DNA of 64,000 nt, taken from contig CAWUHX010000258.1 of the NCBI GenBank assembly GCA_963922205.1, positions 248,001 to 312,000 of the forward strand, read 5' to 3'. The position numbers and the translations under genes are program-made. The notes under the pieces were generated by a model. The model searched no databases. It worked only from the letters and a program-made list of their open reading frames with translations, and had not been told where the DNA came from. This document shows positions 45,914 to 56,759 of this stretch, in pieces (positions within the stretch are counted from its first letter, which is position 1; each line of letters opens with the position of its first letter). This stretch comes from Romanomermis culicivorax. Its lineage: Eukaryota; Nematoda; Enoplea; Mermithida; Mermithidae.

Positions 45914-45919
45914 AATAAA
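45914..45919 (+). promoter_or_regulatory. Probable RPL18 polyadenylation signal AATAAA
   Basis: AATAAA 76 bases after the stop codon. A second AATAAA near 45997 is a back-up candidate. Confidence 0.55.
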
Positions 45920-46010
45920 GATAATTCGATGTATATCAAAAAATGATCGATTTATATCAGCTGCTTCTATAGTATGTTTACCTTGAAATGCCTTCAAATA
46001 AATATCGAGT

Positions 46011-46070
46011 CATACCTGTAAGAGGTCCCACCAGATCGGGGTTGGGGAGTCCCCTCCAGCTACAGGTATG
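46011..46070. mobile_element. Minimal CATACCTGTAA MITE (60 bp)
   Basis: CATACCTGTAAGAGG to AGCTACAGGTATG with almost no interior. The flanks show no convincing TSD. It lies between the convergent ends of RPL18 and the - strand frame at 46113. Confidence 0.75.
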
Positions 46071-46112
46071 TAAAGCGGGTGCTGTTAGGTTGTATGACTT
46101 GGGTTGCATCCT

Positions 46113-46674
46113 TCAGGGCAAAAGTTTCGAAGTATGGGTCTTTGCTTGCGTCCGAGTTTGAATGCTGCATTGCGCCCCTATGGCCGACCGACGCAAACGG
46201 TACAGTAGGATTCTTGACTTGACGCAAAGAATGCCCCTTATGTTTTCTTCAGATTTCCAACTTCCCATTTCGTTGACGCGATTTATGTCTTCGTATGGTT
46301 TTTCTTCCCAGCGAATTGTCTGCGGCGGATATTGTCGAAAATCTGTCGTAAGTGATTGCAACAATCCAAATCGAACGAATCTCTTATTTTCGCTGTGCGC
46401 AAGAAAGATCTTGATGAGTTTATCCAGTGAAGTATACTTTACAAGAAAACTTTGCATAGTGTTACAAATATCAGCTACTTTGTAAGCGTCTTGCGTTTCC
46501 TGCGTCAAAACTAGATTTAAAGCGCACAGTCGATACTTGTTGAACATGATGTATATCTTTCGATCGGCAATTTCGATGTCTATCTTGCGATATATTATAT
46601 AACTAAATCGTTCAATTACTTCAAGAGCAAATTGCTTGCGTCTGTTTTTTCGCCAAAAAAGTATAGATGGGCCT
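46113..46674 (-). CDS. Open coding exon, weakly NPRL2-like (GATOR1 subunit)
   Basis: The - strand frame is open for about 185 codons, from an in-frame stop at about 46672 (or an acceptor AAG just after it) to a TGA at 46113. Composition is that of a real protein. A segment EVIERFSYIIYRKIDIEI is followed by ALNLVL, YKVADICNT, TSLDKLIKIF and KRFVRFGLLQSL...QYP. The KRxVxFGLL...YP block and the preceding (D)xE...helix order resemble the C-terminal part of NPRL2, which inhibits TORC1 signalling at the lysosome. The conserved Cys-rich C-terminus of NPRL2 is not seen; the last 60 residues may be intron or a divergent end. Convergent with RPL18. Alternatives are another host protein or an old transposon exon. 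Confidence 0.45.
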
Positions 46675-46904
46675 TAAGAGGTGATAAATCGTTGATGTAA
46701 ATTTACAGTACATAAGGCATAATTGCAGTTTGGCGGACCGGACACACACGCTAAGATGTAATGCAAAGTACGGCGCGGCCTACTTTCTACACGTTTGTGC
46801 TCAAAGTACGGTGAGGACCAGGGTCGCTGAGACCAACCGTACTTTCTACATGTTCTAAAAATAGACTTCAATAAAAATTATCCAAAACCTTAAGCCCGTT
46901 TCAT

Positions 46905-47090
46905 ACTTCTGCTCGTTGCTCGACGAGCATGCTCGGAGATGTTCGGCGAGCATAGCGTCGAGTAAGCTGCTCGGCGCGCGAATATTTGCTCGTCGAGCAG
47001 AACCCCGAGCACAAAAAATCTGCTTGCCGAGCATGCTCGGGGTAGTATAAAATTTTTCTACTCCTACGAGCATGCTCGGCGAGCAACAAA
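46905..47090. repeat. Iterated GCTCG/CGAGC palindromes
   Basis: TGCTCGNCGAGCA-type palindromes recur in a 190-bp GC-rich island. The outer parts (TTGCTCGACGAGCATGCTCG and CATGCTCGGCGAGCAACA) are inverted, suggesting a MITE. No TSD could be fixed. Confidence 0.65.
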
Positions 47091-47141
47091 TGTTATAAGT
47101 ATACAGTCCAACGCACAAACAACGCCTACAAACTTCAAACA

Positions 47142-47305
47142 CAAACAGTTTGTGGATTGTTTGAGCTTTGTTTGAGAAAGGTTTGAAGATGAAAAAATAC
47201 TCTCAAACACTCCACAAGCAGAACGCAAACATTTCTCAAACACTCACCAGGCACGGCTCAAACAATTTACAAACATTTCTCAAACACTGTTTGTCCTTTA
47301 GTCTA
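47142..47305. repeat. CAAACA-rich degenerate repeat
   Basis: AAACATTTCTCAAACACT occurs twice (about 47228 and 47271), with further CTCAAACACT and GTTTGAG/CTCAAAC inversions. Confidence 0.55.
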
Positions 47306-47383
47306 GCCGAAAAACATATAAATGTCATCTATAAATCATTTGAACAGCTTATATTTACCAGTTTTCCACTAAACGAAGTATAG

Positions 47384-47462
47384 TTCATACTGTACTTCTT
47401 TTATCTTATCAACCAGACGAAGGGTAATTTGTCTGGTTGATAAAATAAAAGTACAGTATGAA
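47384..47462. repeat. 79-bp near-perfect hairpin
   Basis: TTCATACTGTACTT...ACCAGAC pairs with GTCTGGTTGATAAAATAAAA and GTACAGTATGAA across a roughly 12-base loop. The arms are 32-34 bp with a few mismatches. Confidence 0.85.
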
Positions 47463-48835
47463 TGCATAACATTTTGAAAAAATTTACTGGCGCAAGTTGA
47501 TTTCAGGCATAACGTTCGTTGATACTGCAGAAAAGTTTATTTGCACTATGCTCCATTTATTTAAAATGATCTATGCAGTGCTCAGAATTTTGACAAACGC
47601 AACTTTACTATAGTCTGTTTTTCTTGAAATGCTTCCAAAGAAAGAAAATGGAAAGCGAGTAGTATTTCAGCTTTTTAAAATTTTCTGATAAACAAAATGC
47701 CATGTAGGGCTAGAAATTTGTGATCATACTGACCTAACCTTAAGCGATTTTCCGAGATTTTTCGAGCTTATTTGATTCCTTCAAATCCTTATGAGGCAGC
47801 TTGTTTCACTTGTATATAAGCATGACCAAGGTCATGAAATCTGGTATGTATGGGATGACATAGAATAAATGCATTTGCATTAAAAATTTAGCCAAAACTA
47901 TAAAGGGATTGAACAACCCCAGGTGCATTCTATAAGATCGATAATAAGATCGATATATCTGATAGAACAGTTGTTATCATTTATATCATGTTCCTGTTTG
48001 GAATGTGATATAAATGATGATTAAACAACCACAAGGTTGAATCGATTTTGCATCAATAAGAACAGATAGAACAGATGCTGAGTTCTTGACTTAAATATAG
48101 AATAGAACAGGCACAGTCATTGATGTTCTATTCTTGTTCGGTTTGTTCAAATCCTAATGAGGCCATACCCTTGACATGTACATAAACATGAGAAAACCGT
48201 TGAAATGTCATACATACAAGATGATGCCAGTCTAAAATAAGCACATATAAAAGATGAAGTTTAAAAACAAAATCAAAAACAATCAAGAACTGTACTAAAA
48301 CTGACAATTTTTTCTTCGACATTATATTAACTTTGCAACCTGAAACTGTTTCAATAGAAATGTCGAATATACATATATCTACATGGTCACTTTTTAGCTA
48401 GTATTATAGAAAAGTTGTTAAATCTTTGAGCACAAAGTTTAGCCTGTTCTGTTTTTGTATTTTTCCTTCAACTCTGGTTTTGGTAGCTTCAGTATTTTAA
48501 AATATAGAAATAAATTTTTTTGTATTTTTAAAAAATATTATAAAGAACAAAAAACAAAGTCTAACAACAGATAAATCGTTGCTATGCTGTCATTAAACTA
48601 TTCAAATGTTCTGAAAGCAAAATTTTTATATATGGCCATTTTACAATGAAACGTAAAAGCTACGGGTTGTAAGGAAATTAATGCATATACTCAGAAGTGT
48701 TGGAAAACGAGTTTGAAGACAATATTCATGCACTCCCCACAGATCAGTCAATTTTATTTGAATCAGAACAATTCTATTGGTATGCAAATACAAATCTTTA
48801 TTTTCAGGCAAATATTTACATTCTATATAACTTCA
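47463..48835. other. No gene seen; diverged tandem duplication
   Basis: About 47775-47880 and 48140-48250 are diverged copies (TTCAAATCC(T/A)(T/A)ATGAGGC...). The rest is AT-rich without coding signal. Confidence 0.4.
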
Positions 48836-49060
48836 GCCAATAGAATAAAAATAAAACAATAAAACAAAAAAATATGAAATTAAAAGAAAAGGAAAACATA
48901 AAAAAAACCAAAACCGAAAAAACAAAAAAAATTACAAACAACAAGGAAAATAACGAACAACAAAGAAAATAACAAAAAAACAAAAACCAATAAAACAAAA
49001 TGGAAATAATGAAACACAACAATAAACCTATCATATAGTAACAATAAATACTAAACAAAC
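48836..49060. repeat. Strand-asymmetric A/C-rich low-complexity tract
   Basis: The + strand is almost entirely A with some C and very little T or G (AAAACAAAAAC-type). The 103-codon - strand frame is poly-Phe/Leu translation of this tract. Confidence 0.75.
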
Positions 49061-49089
49061 TATAATGATTAACAAGGTGCTCACATTTT

Positions 49090-51265
49090 TCGTCGAATTT
49101 AATATTACTCGGTTTTGGCTGCCCCATTTTGCAATTGCAATCACAAGTAGCTATTTCTACTTGAAGCTAGGGCTCTTCATCAAATTCTATGTCTGTAATT
49201 TTCGGCTTCACATTCTTGAAGTCATTTTTGCCAGGATGTTTTCAACCCAACTTCGACTTGGTTATCTTTTGTTTGTCTGCCCATTGCAGAGTTGTGATAT
49301 TTCTATTGCCTTTATTTGAACCAGTGAATTGCATGACAAGCGAGCAGCAATTAAGTTGGCACATGCTTTGTCGTGGCAAGTGCAGTTGGTGGGGTTGAAT
49401 TGAACTAGATAAACTTTGTCATTTTTGGTCATGTTGAAGCACGGCAAAAGACGTATTAAGCAAACAATTTTAATGAAAAGATAATTATTCAGTTGATATT
49501 GATGTGAACATAAATGTTTACCCGTGATTGGGTGTCATGCGCCACCTTTCTGTTCTCGAGTAAAAATTGGACAATTCGAAGGTTCACATTGGCATCCCCA
49601 GCAGGCTGTGAAATTGGTTCCACCTGCATGGGTGGAAACTGTGAAATTTCTTCTGGTTCAATCGTTGATTGATTGCTTCATTCTGTTTGCCAGCCTAAGT
49701 GGGATGATGGGGTTAAGTTTGAAATCCCCTGGTCCATATTTTGTATTATAAAAGCCAAAACTGCCACATCTATGGGAATTTCTCTCCAGGATGTCCAGCT
49801 TTTGAGGACCCTGTTGAAACTTTCACTGGCATTGGTTGTTATGCCTAAAATATTAGTTCATTTTAGAATTGTTTAAGAAAATAGGGGTTAAATACATTAT
49901 AAGATGAACAATAATTACTTAGAAGTATGAGTTCACTAAATATAGATGTGTACATGTAAAATATACCTGAAAAACTGGAATATAAATTGAGAGGTTCCAA
50001 CACTTATTTACCACTCATGCGAACATCTGGCGCAATTGACACACAATAATAGTTTTTGTAGTTTTGGGGTCTACTTTCACTTTCCTGTTCAGCTTTTTTG
50101 GTGGCTTGTTTTTTGTAATCGCTTTTTAAAATTGCATACAAATTATTTACTAATGTGACTCGCAAATTTTTATCTTCGGGGAATAGTTGGCCAATTTTCT
50201 GAGTAACATTGTCTACTAAATGATGCCAACAACAAAGTCAGAAAACAAATTCACAGACAGTAATTATTACTATCTTGATCTTCCCAGTTGTCACACAAAA
50301 CAGGAAGCTGTTGAAAAATGTGATTTATAAAACTGCGGTGGTTTTGTTTGAACTTTTTTTTCATGCATCAAGGCACCTAGGGGAAAAATGAGGTCACAGA
50401 CAAGGCTCTTTTGATGACAAATTGCAGCTGATGCATTAAAATCCCTCAATTGGAAGGTTGTGTTGTAAAGAATGGGTGGGGTATTCCATTATCAATTCCT
50501 CAATATTTTCAGGCATATCCTGCAACGTACATGATATGAGAAAATCTTGAGGCGTCTGTTCTATGCTCATTGTAAATTAAGGGGTACTTAAAATTAGCCA
50601 CCTGAAATTAGAATAATCATATGGTCATAACATAAATTACTCAATGCAAATGATAAACATACTTATCAGGACCATTTTACACATATAAATTATTTACCTG
50701 TTTTCTATCTATAGCGTTGACAGCAGCTTCCAAGCCTGGGAGAGCAGGATTTCCCATTTTTATTTTCTCATAGAGTTGAAAAGGTGTCAGGTTCAAATCT
50801 CATTTGAGTTGAACTTCCACCAACTTCCTGACTATCAGGGCATTTCGAATAAAGACCTTATGCATTGAGATGCTTGTATTGGATGTTGTCTTTTTCATTG
50901 CCAATATAGTGAACAGCTCCAATGAATAGGTGGTTTCCGGAAGTTGGATTTAATTACCTATATTTCATATATTTAAAATTTTTTGTGGATTTGGCAGTTC
51001 TATTGCATGTGGGCATACAATGTGTTGTGAAGTACTTTGGATTTGACTTTGGCAGTTTCCATACTCCATCATTCTTCCAATTGTGGCAATTATAAAGCGA
51101 AATTTCCATGAGTTAATAAAATAATTGAAGCACTATGGACACATTTATAAGGTCACAAATTTATTACTGACTTCTTTGCAGGAGTACTGAAATAAGTAAA
51201 TGTCTTCGCCCTTTGGAAATGATGACAGTTTGTGGGGTAGGTGCTCAGGATCAGCTGTGCCTAAA
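49090..51265 (-). pseudogene. MULE (Mutator-like) transposase with SWIM and FLYWCH-like fingers
   Basis: Several blocks on the - strand read from high to low coordinates. About 51265-51180: GTADPEHLPHKLSSFPKGED. About 51130-50990: a FLYWCH-like finger (CHNWKNDGVWKL...HCMPTCNR). About 50870-50440: an N-terminal transposase region with frameshifts. About 50230-50020: a CWHHLVDNVTQKIGQLF segment typical of the MULE core after the second catalytic acid. 49844-49680: ITTNASESFNRVLKSW, the C-terminal MULE core motif. About 49415-49340: YLVQFNPTNCTC...ACANLIAA, a SWIM zinc finger whose final His is replaced by Asn. Stops and frameshifts, for example after WQTE, show decay. Candidate splice sites exist (ATATTTTAG/GC at 49844 and 51263). 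A separate N-terminal part may lie at 57715-57975. Confidence 0.75.
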
Positions 51266-51381
51266 ATATAATTGTTTATTTTTATTATAGACACATAGAA
51301 TTATTTATGCAACTTGGATTGTTTCAATTATTTGTAACATTAATTTTTGGGTTTAATTGTAAAAAATTATTGGACAATGAG

Positions 51382-51620
51382 CACTGTAAAAAAAAATTGT
51401 AGGATTAACGCAACTTTGTTGAGTGAAAATGGTTGCCTCAACATTTTTACGTTGAAAAAACTCAACTTTTTTGCGTTAATCCTACGCAAATATTGCAGGT
51501 CTTGAACGTAACAAAGTTAAGTAGCCATTTGTGTAGAAGTTGCGTAGGATCTACTCAACTTCTGCTAGATTTTGCAAAAGTTACGTAGGTTTAATGTAAC
51601 TTATTTTTATTGTTAAAATC
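51382..51620. repeat. Left terminus of an element with CACTGTAAAAAAAAATTG end
   Basis: Begins CACTGTAAAAAAAAATTG. The inverse of the end at 57691 matches. Contains a GTAGGATTAACGCAA...TTGCGTTAATCCTAC hairpin (about 51399-51486) and reiterated AACTCAACTT and TGCGTAGGAT words. Confidence 0.6.
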
Positions 51621-51779
51621 AAAAAATCAATAAAAACAAAACATTTACAATAAAAAGTTAAAAGACATACATCATACAACATGAGATAATAAAACGGGTA
51701 TAATTAATCACAAGTCTGGAATTTTAATCAAAGAGTTTACGCGCTTAGATATTTTTGAGTTATGATTGTCTGACCAACC

Positions 51780-52194
51780 CATGCATGTAATTGGGGGGGG
51801 AAGTGCTATGGGGACCCCCCAGAAATTGTCGACTATATGGCTAGCCATTGGGTGACCCCCCAGGATTTTCCAATCCAATGGCTAGCCATATGGTAGCTGT
51901 TGGAAAAACGGAAAAATACTGCAAAATGTCAATTTTTTGATTAAAAATGTCAATTTTTGAACGAAAAATGGTAAAAATGTGAATTTTCTTGGTGCTTCGC
52001 GCCATGGATACATTTTTTCGGTCTTTTTAGGGAATAAATACTATTTTTTGAACTATATTTCGGATTTTTTTCACGAAAAAATCGGATTTTTTTCCTTGAG
52101 AGACCCCTCCCTCCAAAATTTTGGGAACTACTGACCCCCAGCCCCAAAAAAGTTGCCCAACCCTCCCAGACCTCGGGGCTCTGTTACATGTATG
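51780..52194. mobile_element. MITE, CATACATGTAA family
   Basis: CATGCATGTAATTGGGG to CTGTTACATGTATG; flanks GACCAACC (51772-51779) and GATAAACC (52195-52202) agree at 6 of 8. Colinear with 20828-21238. Confidence 0.85.
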
Positions 52195-52202
52195 GATAAA
52201 CC

Positions 52203-53035
52203 TGCTTGAACAATAGCACATTAGCAGAATTCCAACATATAAGGCGCGCAGAATCAAATATTCAAAACATAGTGGTACACAAAAACATACATACTGGCCT
52301 CTTCGAGCATGCGTAAATTGTCTTGTACTATTTTTTGGCGAGAATAAAAAATCGTAGTTCATCACTGTTTATCATTGCAATTGTTGCACCATTCATTGGA
52401 TCTGATGTCCCCAATGCAGCAGTTGATGCACAACCCTGAAATTTTGATAATAATTATCTGCTGTTATTATGCAATGAATAGAATGTTATACCTCAAATAT
52501 TCAGCTGAATTGAGATATTTCTCGCCTAATAAAATCGAAATTGACATTAAAGCTTTGCCACGACTGAAGCTAGTTGGATTTTTAGTATCCAACAAATTAA
52601 AACATTGCTGAAAAACAGGAATAAAGATTGTAGGTGTAACATATTGGTTTACCAATAATGCAGTGTCCTCACTTCCAAGGATGAGCCATTTTTATTATGA
52701 GTACCACAAACTTTCTTAAATCAATTGATTATTCTGGTGCACTAGCAAGTGGAATTTGTCTAATGCCTGAAACATACATTAAGAGATTATTTAAAGGAAA
52801 TTGAGTGACAAATTGTGTTTAATGCAAGCACGGTTACAAGTAAGCCAATGAAATATAGCTAGAAAAATGCTAGAGGAGCAAAATCAAAACTGATAATAAC
52901 TTTTGATTGATTATCTTGATCAACTATTGGTTCTCTGATATCATGGTGGTGCAATGTTAATGTGAGATTCATCAGATGAAAAATTTTTGCAATATGGGGA
53001 TTTGTATGGCACACTCAGAAAAGCAGAAATAAGTC
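52203..53035. other. No gene recognised
   Basis: Short frames (52375-52655) on both strands show no known domain. No TIR-bounded element was found. Confidence 0.35.
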
Positions 53036-53043
53036 ATGATTAG

Positions 53044-53224
53044 CATACCTGTACTTGGGGGGACCCCCCCTAACTTAGCCAACCATATACCCAACCCACC
53101 TCTAGTTTGGAAAAATCAAAAAATTTGCAAAAAAGTGGTTTTTGGCTTTTGGGAAAAATTTCAACCCCTCCCCCCAAATTTCGGATTTACTCCCCCCTAA
53201 CTGGTTGGAGGTCTTACAGGTATG
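53044..53224. mobile_element. MITE, CATACCTGTAA family, perfect TSD ATGATTAG
   Basis: CATACCTGTACTTGG to GTCTTACAGGTATG, flanked by ATGATTAG (53036-53043, 53225-53232). It is 181 bp and the best-defined member of the family. Confidence 0.95.
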
Positions 53225-53659
53225 ATGATTAGTAATTGTACTAGTGATCATATGGGGACAGTTTTTTTCAGGGATGGGGCAGGGATGAGTTTTTCCCCAT
53301 TCTTTCAGGGCTGGATATGGGTAGAGAGATGTATTATAGAGTATGAGATGGGGGAGAGATGTACTATAGAGTATAGGCTATGTACTATAAAGTATGAGAA
53401 ACCATAAGTCCGGCTAGAGTGACTTGCTCGGTGCTTAGCACCAAAAAAATTTTGATTTGGAGGCCTCTAAAATGTTGGAAAATTCATTTTTCAGCACATT
53501 CTACTGAAACTACCAATTATGGACCTTTTTTACTACTGATCGCTAATTATTATTAACATTTCTATCTAGTTGTTCAAAATTTTGTAAGCAGCTGAGGTAT
53601 AAAACTTAAATGAAAAAATCAAAAATAACTATTTTTAACAAACCACCCTCTGAACTTAT

Positions 53660-54240
53660 GTAGTCATCATTTTTTTCCTTAAAGATTTTTTTCACATGGG
53701 AACTGGACCCGAAATATTTTTTCATATTTTTAAAAACGTTTATAATGTACCTAGGGATGCTTCTTTATGCATTTTAGGAGCATACCCAAGCATTTTGATG
53801 CTTTTGGATTCAGAAACCTAGAAAAATTAGGAAAAAATTGAGAAAATTCTGGTTATGTTAGTCAAAATGAACTGATGAAGAATATATTGGTGTTCTACAA
53901 GCGCAGAGAAAGCATTCTAATGATAGAGTTGTCATGAATTTATCCTCTATTAATATTTCTGTGGTTTTGATAAGGATTGTCCAATTCTATTTAATTCTTG
54001 TTCGGGGGCATAGCACCAGAAAAATTTTTGGATTTTCACTTTCTAAAATGCCGGAAAATGAACCTTCACAACATTGGCAAATCAACTAAAATCAGACTGC
54101 TGAAGTGTAATTTGTTAACTATTGCCCTTGAGAAATTTTCGAGTTTTTTATATTCTAAAATGCTAGAAAATAAATCTTTCTAATGGAAGTTCTAGAATCA
54201 CAGTCTAGAATGATGTCTTCAATTTCCATTTTCAATAAAC
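53660..54240. repeat. Inverted partial copy of the 3793 family
   Basis: Reverse-complement match to about 4620-5095, without element ends. Confidence 0.65.
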
Positions 54241-54348
54241 CCAAAAGTTCATGTTGAAAACGTTGGAAAAATTCCAAGCATGGAGAGGAAAAATTGAGAG
54301 AATTGATAAAGAAAAGTTTTTTCTCAGCGAAATACTGACTGTTAACAA

Positions 54349-54549
54349 CATACCTGTAAGAGGGCCCCACCCCTTTGGGGGGGGGGTAAATCTGAAATTT
54401 TGGGGGAGGGGGTTGAAAAAAGTTGAAATTTTTCCCAAAAAAGGTCAAAAAGACACACTTTTTTGCCAAATTTTTCCAAACTGGAGGGGTTGGGTATATG
54501 GTTGGCCAAGTTGGGGGGGTCCCCCAACCCCTGCCCAATTACAGGTATG
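54349..54549. mobile_element. MITE, CATACCTGTAA family, TSD GTTAA...A
   Basis: CATACCTGTAAGAGG to AATTACAGGTATG; flanks GTTAACAA (54341-54348) and GTTAATGA (54550-54557) agree at 6 of 8. Confidence 0.88.
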
Positions 54550-54559
54550 GTTAATGATT

Positions 54560-55700
54560 AAAAAATGAAATGAGCAAACTTAATTGATAGAAACTGTTGA
54601 TGATTAATTAGTAAGTGGAAGTAGATATGCTAATGGCCATGCCTGGTAGAAAATTATGATTAATATTTTTAATTCTGAGATTTTGACCTTCTAAAGTCCA
54701 TCAAAACGCATCTTTTCGATTTTGAATTCCCCAAAATTTTTTCCACAATGAGAGCCATACCCAGAATTCTTTTCCTCATTTTCAAATTTTTTCACAAAAG
54801 ACCCCATTTGAGGAAAAACGGTGTATATAGTCATACACCAAGTGCTGGGCCTTTTGTATGAACATGCTGCTCAAGAAAACAATCCCAAGTTTCCCAGGTG
54901 CCGAAAAAATCCCCTGAGTTTCCCAGATTGTGTAGGAACTCTGCCAACCTATCTTTCAGCTAACCATGTCAGTGATATAAGAAAAAATTGTGCAACAAAA
55001 TGTTTCACAATGACTCAAAAAGAAATGGAGTGCTGAGAAAATTTGAATATAACTCTAGATATGTTCATGAATCCTTATACACCAGGGTTTTTTCTGCACA
55101 CAGCAACCTAATTTCAAGCTGCGCAACCAAATTTTTTCTGCCAAGTTGCACAATGCAACTTGAGGCCTGACTGCTCTATTGTTTGTTGACAAATTTGATG
55201 AAATCTAACATTTTTCTTGGTCACTTTCCCAAAAAATTTTTGCCATCTTCATCAAAATTCCAACTTTCATGTGATTAAAACATTTTGAGTGTAGAAATTT
55301 TTGCCGATTGAAAGATCAAAATTCTCAGTCACTCGCCTAGTTTTTGAATTTTAGTTTGTCCTACTGAAAAATCATTAAATTCACTAGGAAATCAAACTTT
55401 CTAGAATATTGAAATCCAGAAAAAAAAATTTTGGCGCTGTGCACCGAACACGTTACTCTAGTCTAGTCACATTAATCTTTTCATTTCCTCCCCTAAAACT
55501 CAGAAAATTGAGTTTTAAATGTCTAAAACTGCCACGGATCCAATGAAATAACAAGAAAACTAGTTTGCGATCGTTTTTTGATAAATTTAAGCAAATTTAC
55601 AGATTTTAGAGTAAGCAAACAAAAATTTATGTGTGCAACTAAAATTTTTCCCCAAGTTGCACATTGCAACCTGGCTGCAAAAAAGCCTGCTTATACCTAC
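54560..55700. repeat. Mixed dispersed repeat fragments
   Basis: 54560-54830 is an inverted piece of the 3793 family left part. 54840-54950 matches the CAGGGTTCCTACAC family. 55083-55167 is an 85-bp micro-element with GTTGCA palindromes. 55430-55690 matches the repeat at 43280-43530. No gene. Confidence 0.55.
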
Positions 55701-56019
55701 AGATTCACAATGTAAGGACTACAGGAAATAAAGTCGAGAATTGTGTTAATTTTCGGTTGAAACATCGTATACCAATGATATCAATTTTTCTATTTGAATC
55801 AATTAAATACAACAAGTAAGAATTTCAGTTTTAAATCCGAATCTGACTGAATGAATAGAAAATATTCAGAATTCCTTTTGATTCATCAGTCATTGACAGC
55901 TAAAGTTTGCTGCAATGATACTAATACACTGTTCGAAGAGAACTTGTTCGCGCTCAGGTCACATATATGAGTAATTAATATTATATACATTGACTCGGCG
56001 CGAAGTGCCGAAAATTTCT

Positions 56020-56470
56020 ACCTTCATTTATCACTTAATCTATTATGTCTACCTCCATTTATCACTTAATCTATAATAGTTTTCATCATCTTAAACGTAG
56101 TATCTCATGTTTTAATTGGTAATCTACAACATTTTATCATAATATTTAATGAAGATTCGCATTTTTTCCATTTGAGAAAGATCAATACATCAAGTCTCTA
56201 TGCTTTATGATGCGATTATTTCTTTGCTAACAAAAAATCAGTTCAATAGCTTCATGGAAATATCTTTCGGAAATTTATACTTTTCTTACTCATATATTTT
56301 CGACCAAGTTCATAAGAGTTTACAAATAAATTACATATTTTAAAATTTTTCAAATAAAATTCTAGAAATTACGACTCTTGAACACAAAATTGGAATCTAA
56401 TTCTTGAAATAAATGTTCGGAAAATTGATTTTCCAGCATCCGAGAATGTCAATATACCCAAAAAAATTTC
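56020..56470. repeat. Inverted copy of dispersed repeat family C
   Basis: Reverse match to 30906-31430, followed by a degenerate GGCGC palindrome at about 56470. Confidence 0.65.
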
Positions 56471-56759
56471 CAGCGCTTCCGTGCCGGAAAGATTACCATC
56501 TTTTTTGGGCTTTCGCTTGTCATCATAGAGGACTTGACCATTGATTTCTTGTGTAATTGAAGTCAATTATGCTCTTGGATAATTTGCCAGAAAATTTGTT
56601 CAACAATGCTTGTAGATTAGGCTTTTAAGTCGAACATTTCAATTTTTCTTCAATTTTAATAAATTAACTTCTCTAAACACACCGGAAGGCTTGAAAAAGC
56701 TCAAAAACAGTGCGATAAAGCGTCTGTGAGCATTTTTAAGCCAAAAAACGAAGATTTTA

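Noticed and set aside
46855..47142. 95-codon Cys/Arg-rich frame
   Set aside because: Translation of the GCTCG palindrome cluster; the frames on both strands look alike.
48130..48160. tRNA or tRNA-derived SINE B-box-like TTCAAATCC
   Set aside because: No A box, no cloverleaf and no 3' tail; the match belongs to a diverged duplication.
48816..49127. 103-codon frame resembling a multi-pass membrane protein
   Set aside because: Hydrophobic Phe/Leu/Ile content is simply the translation of the A/C-rich tract.
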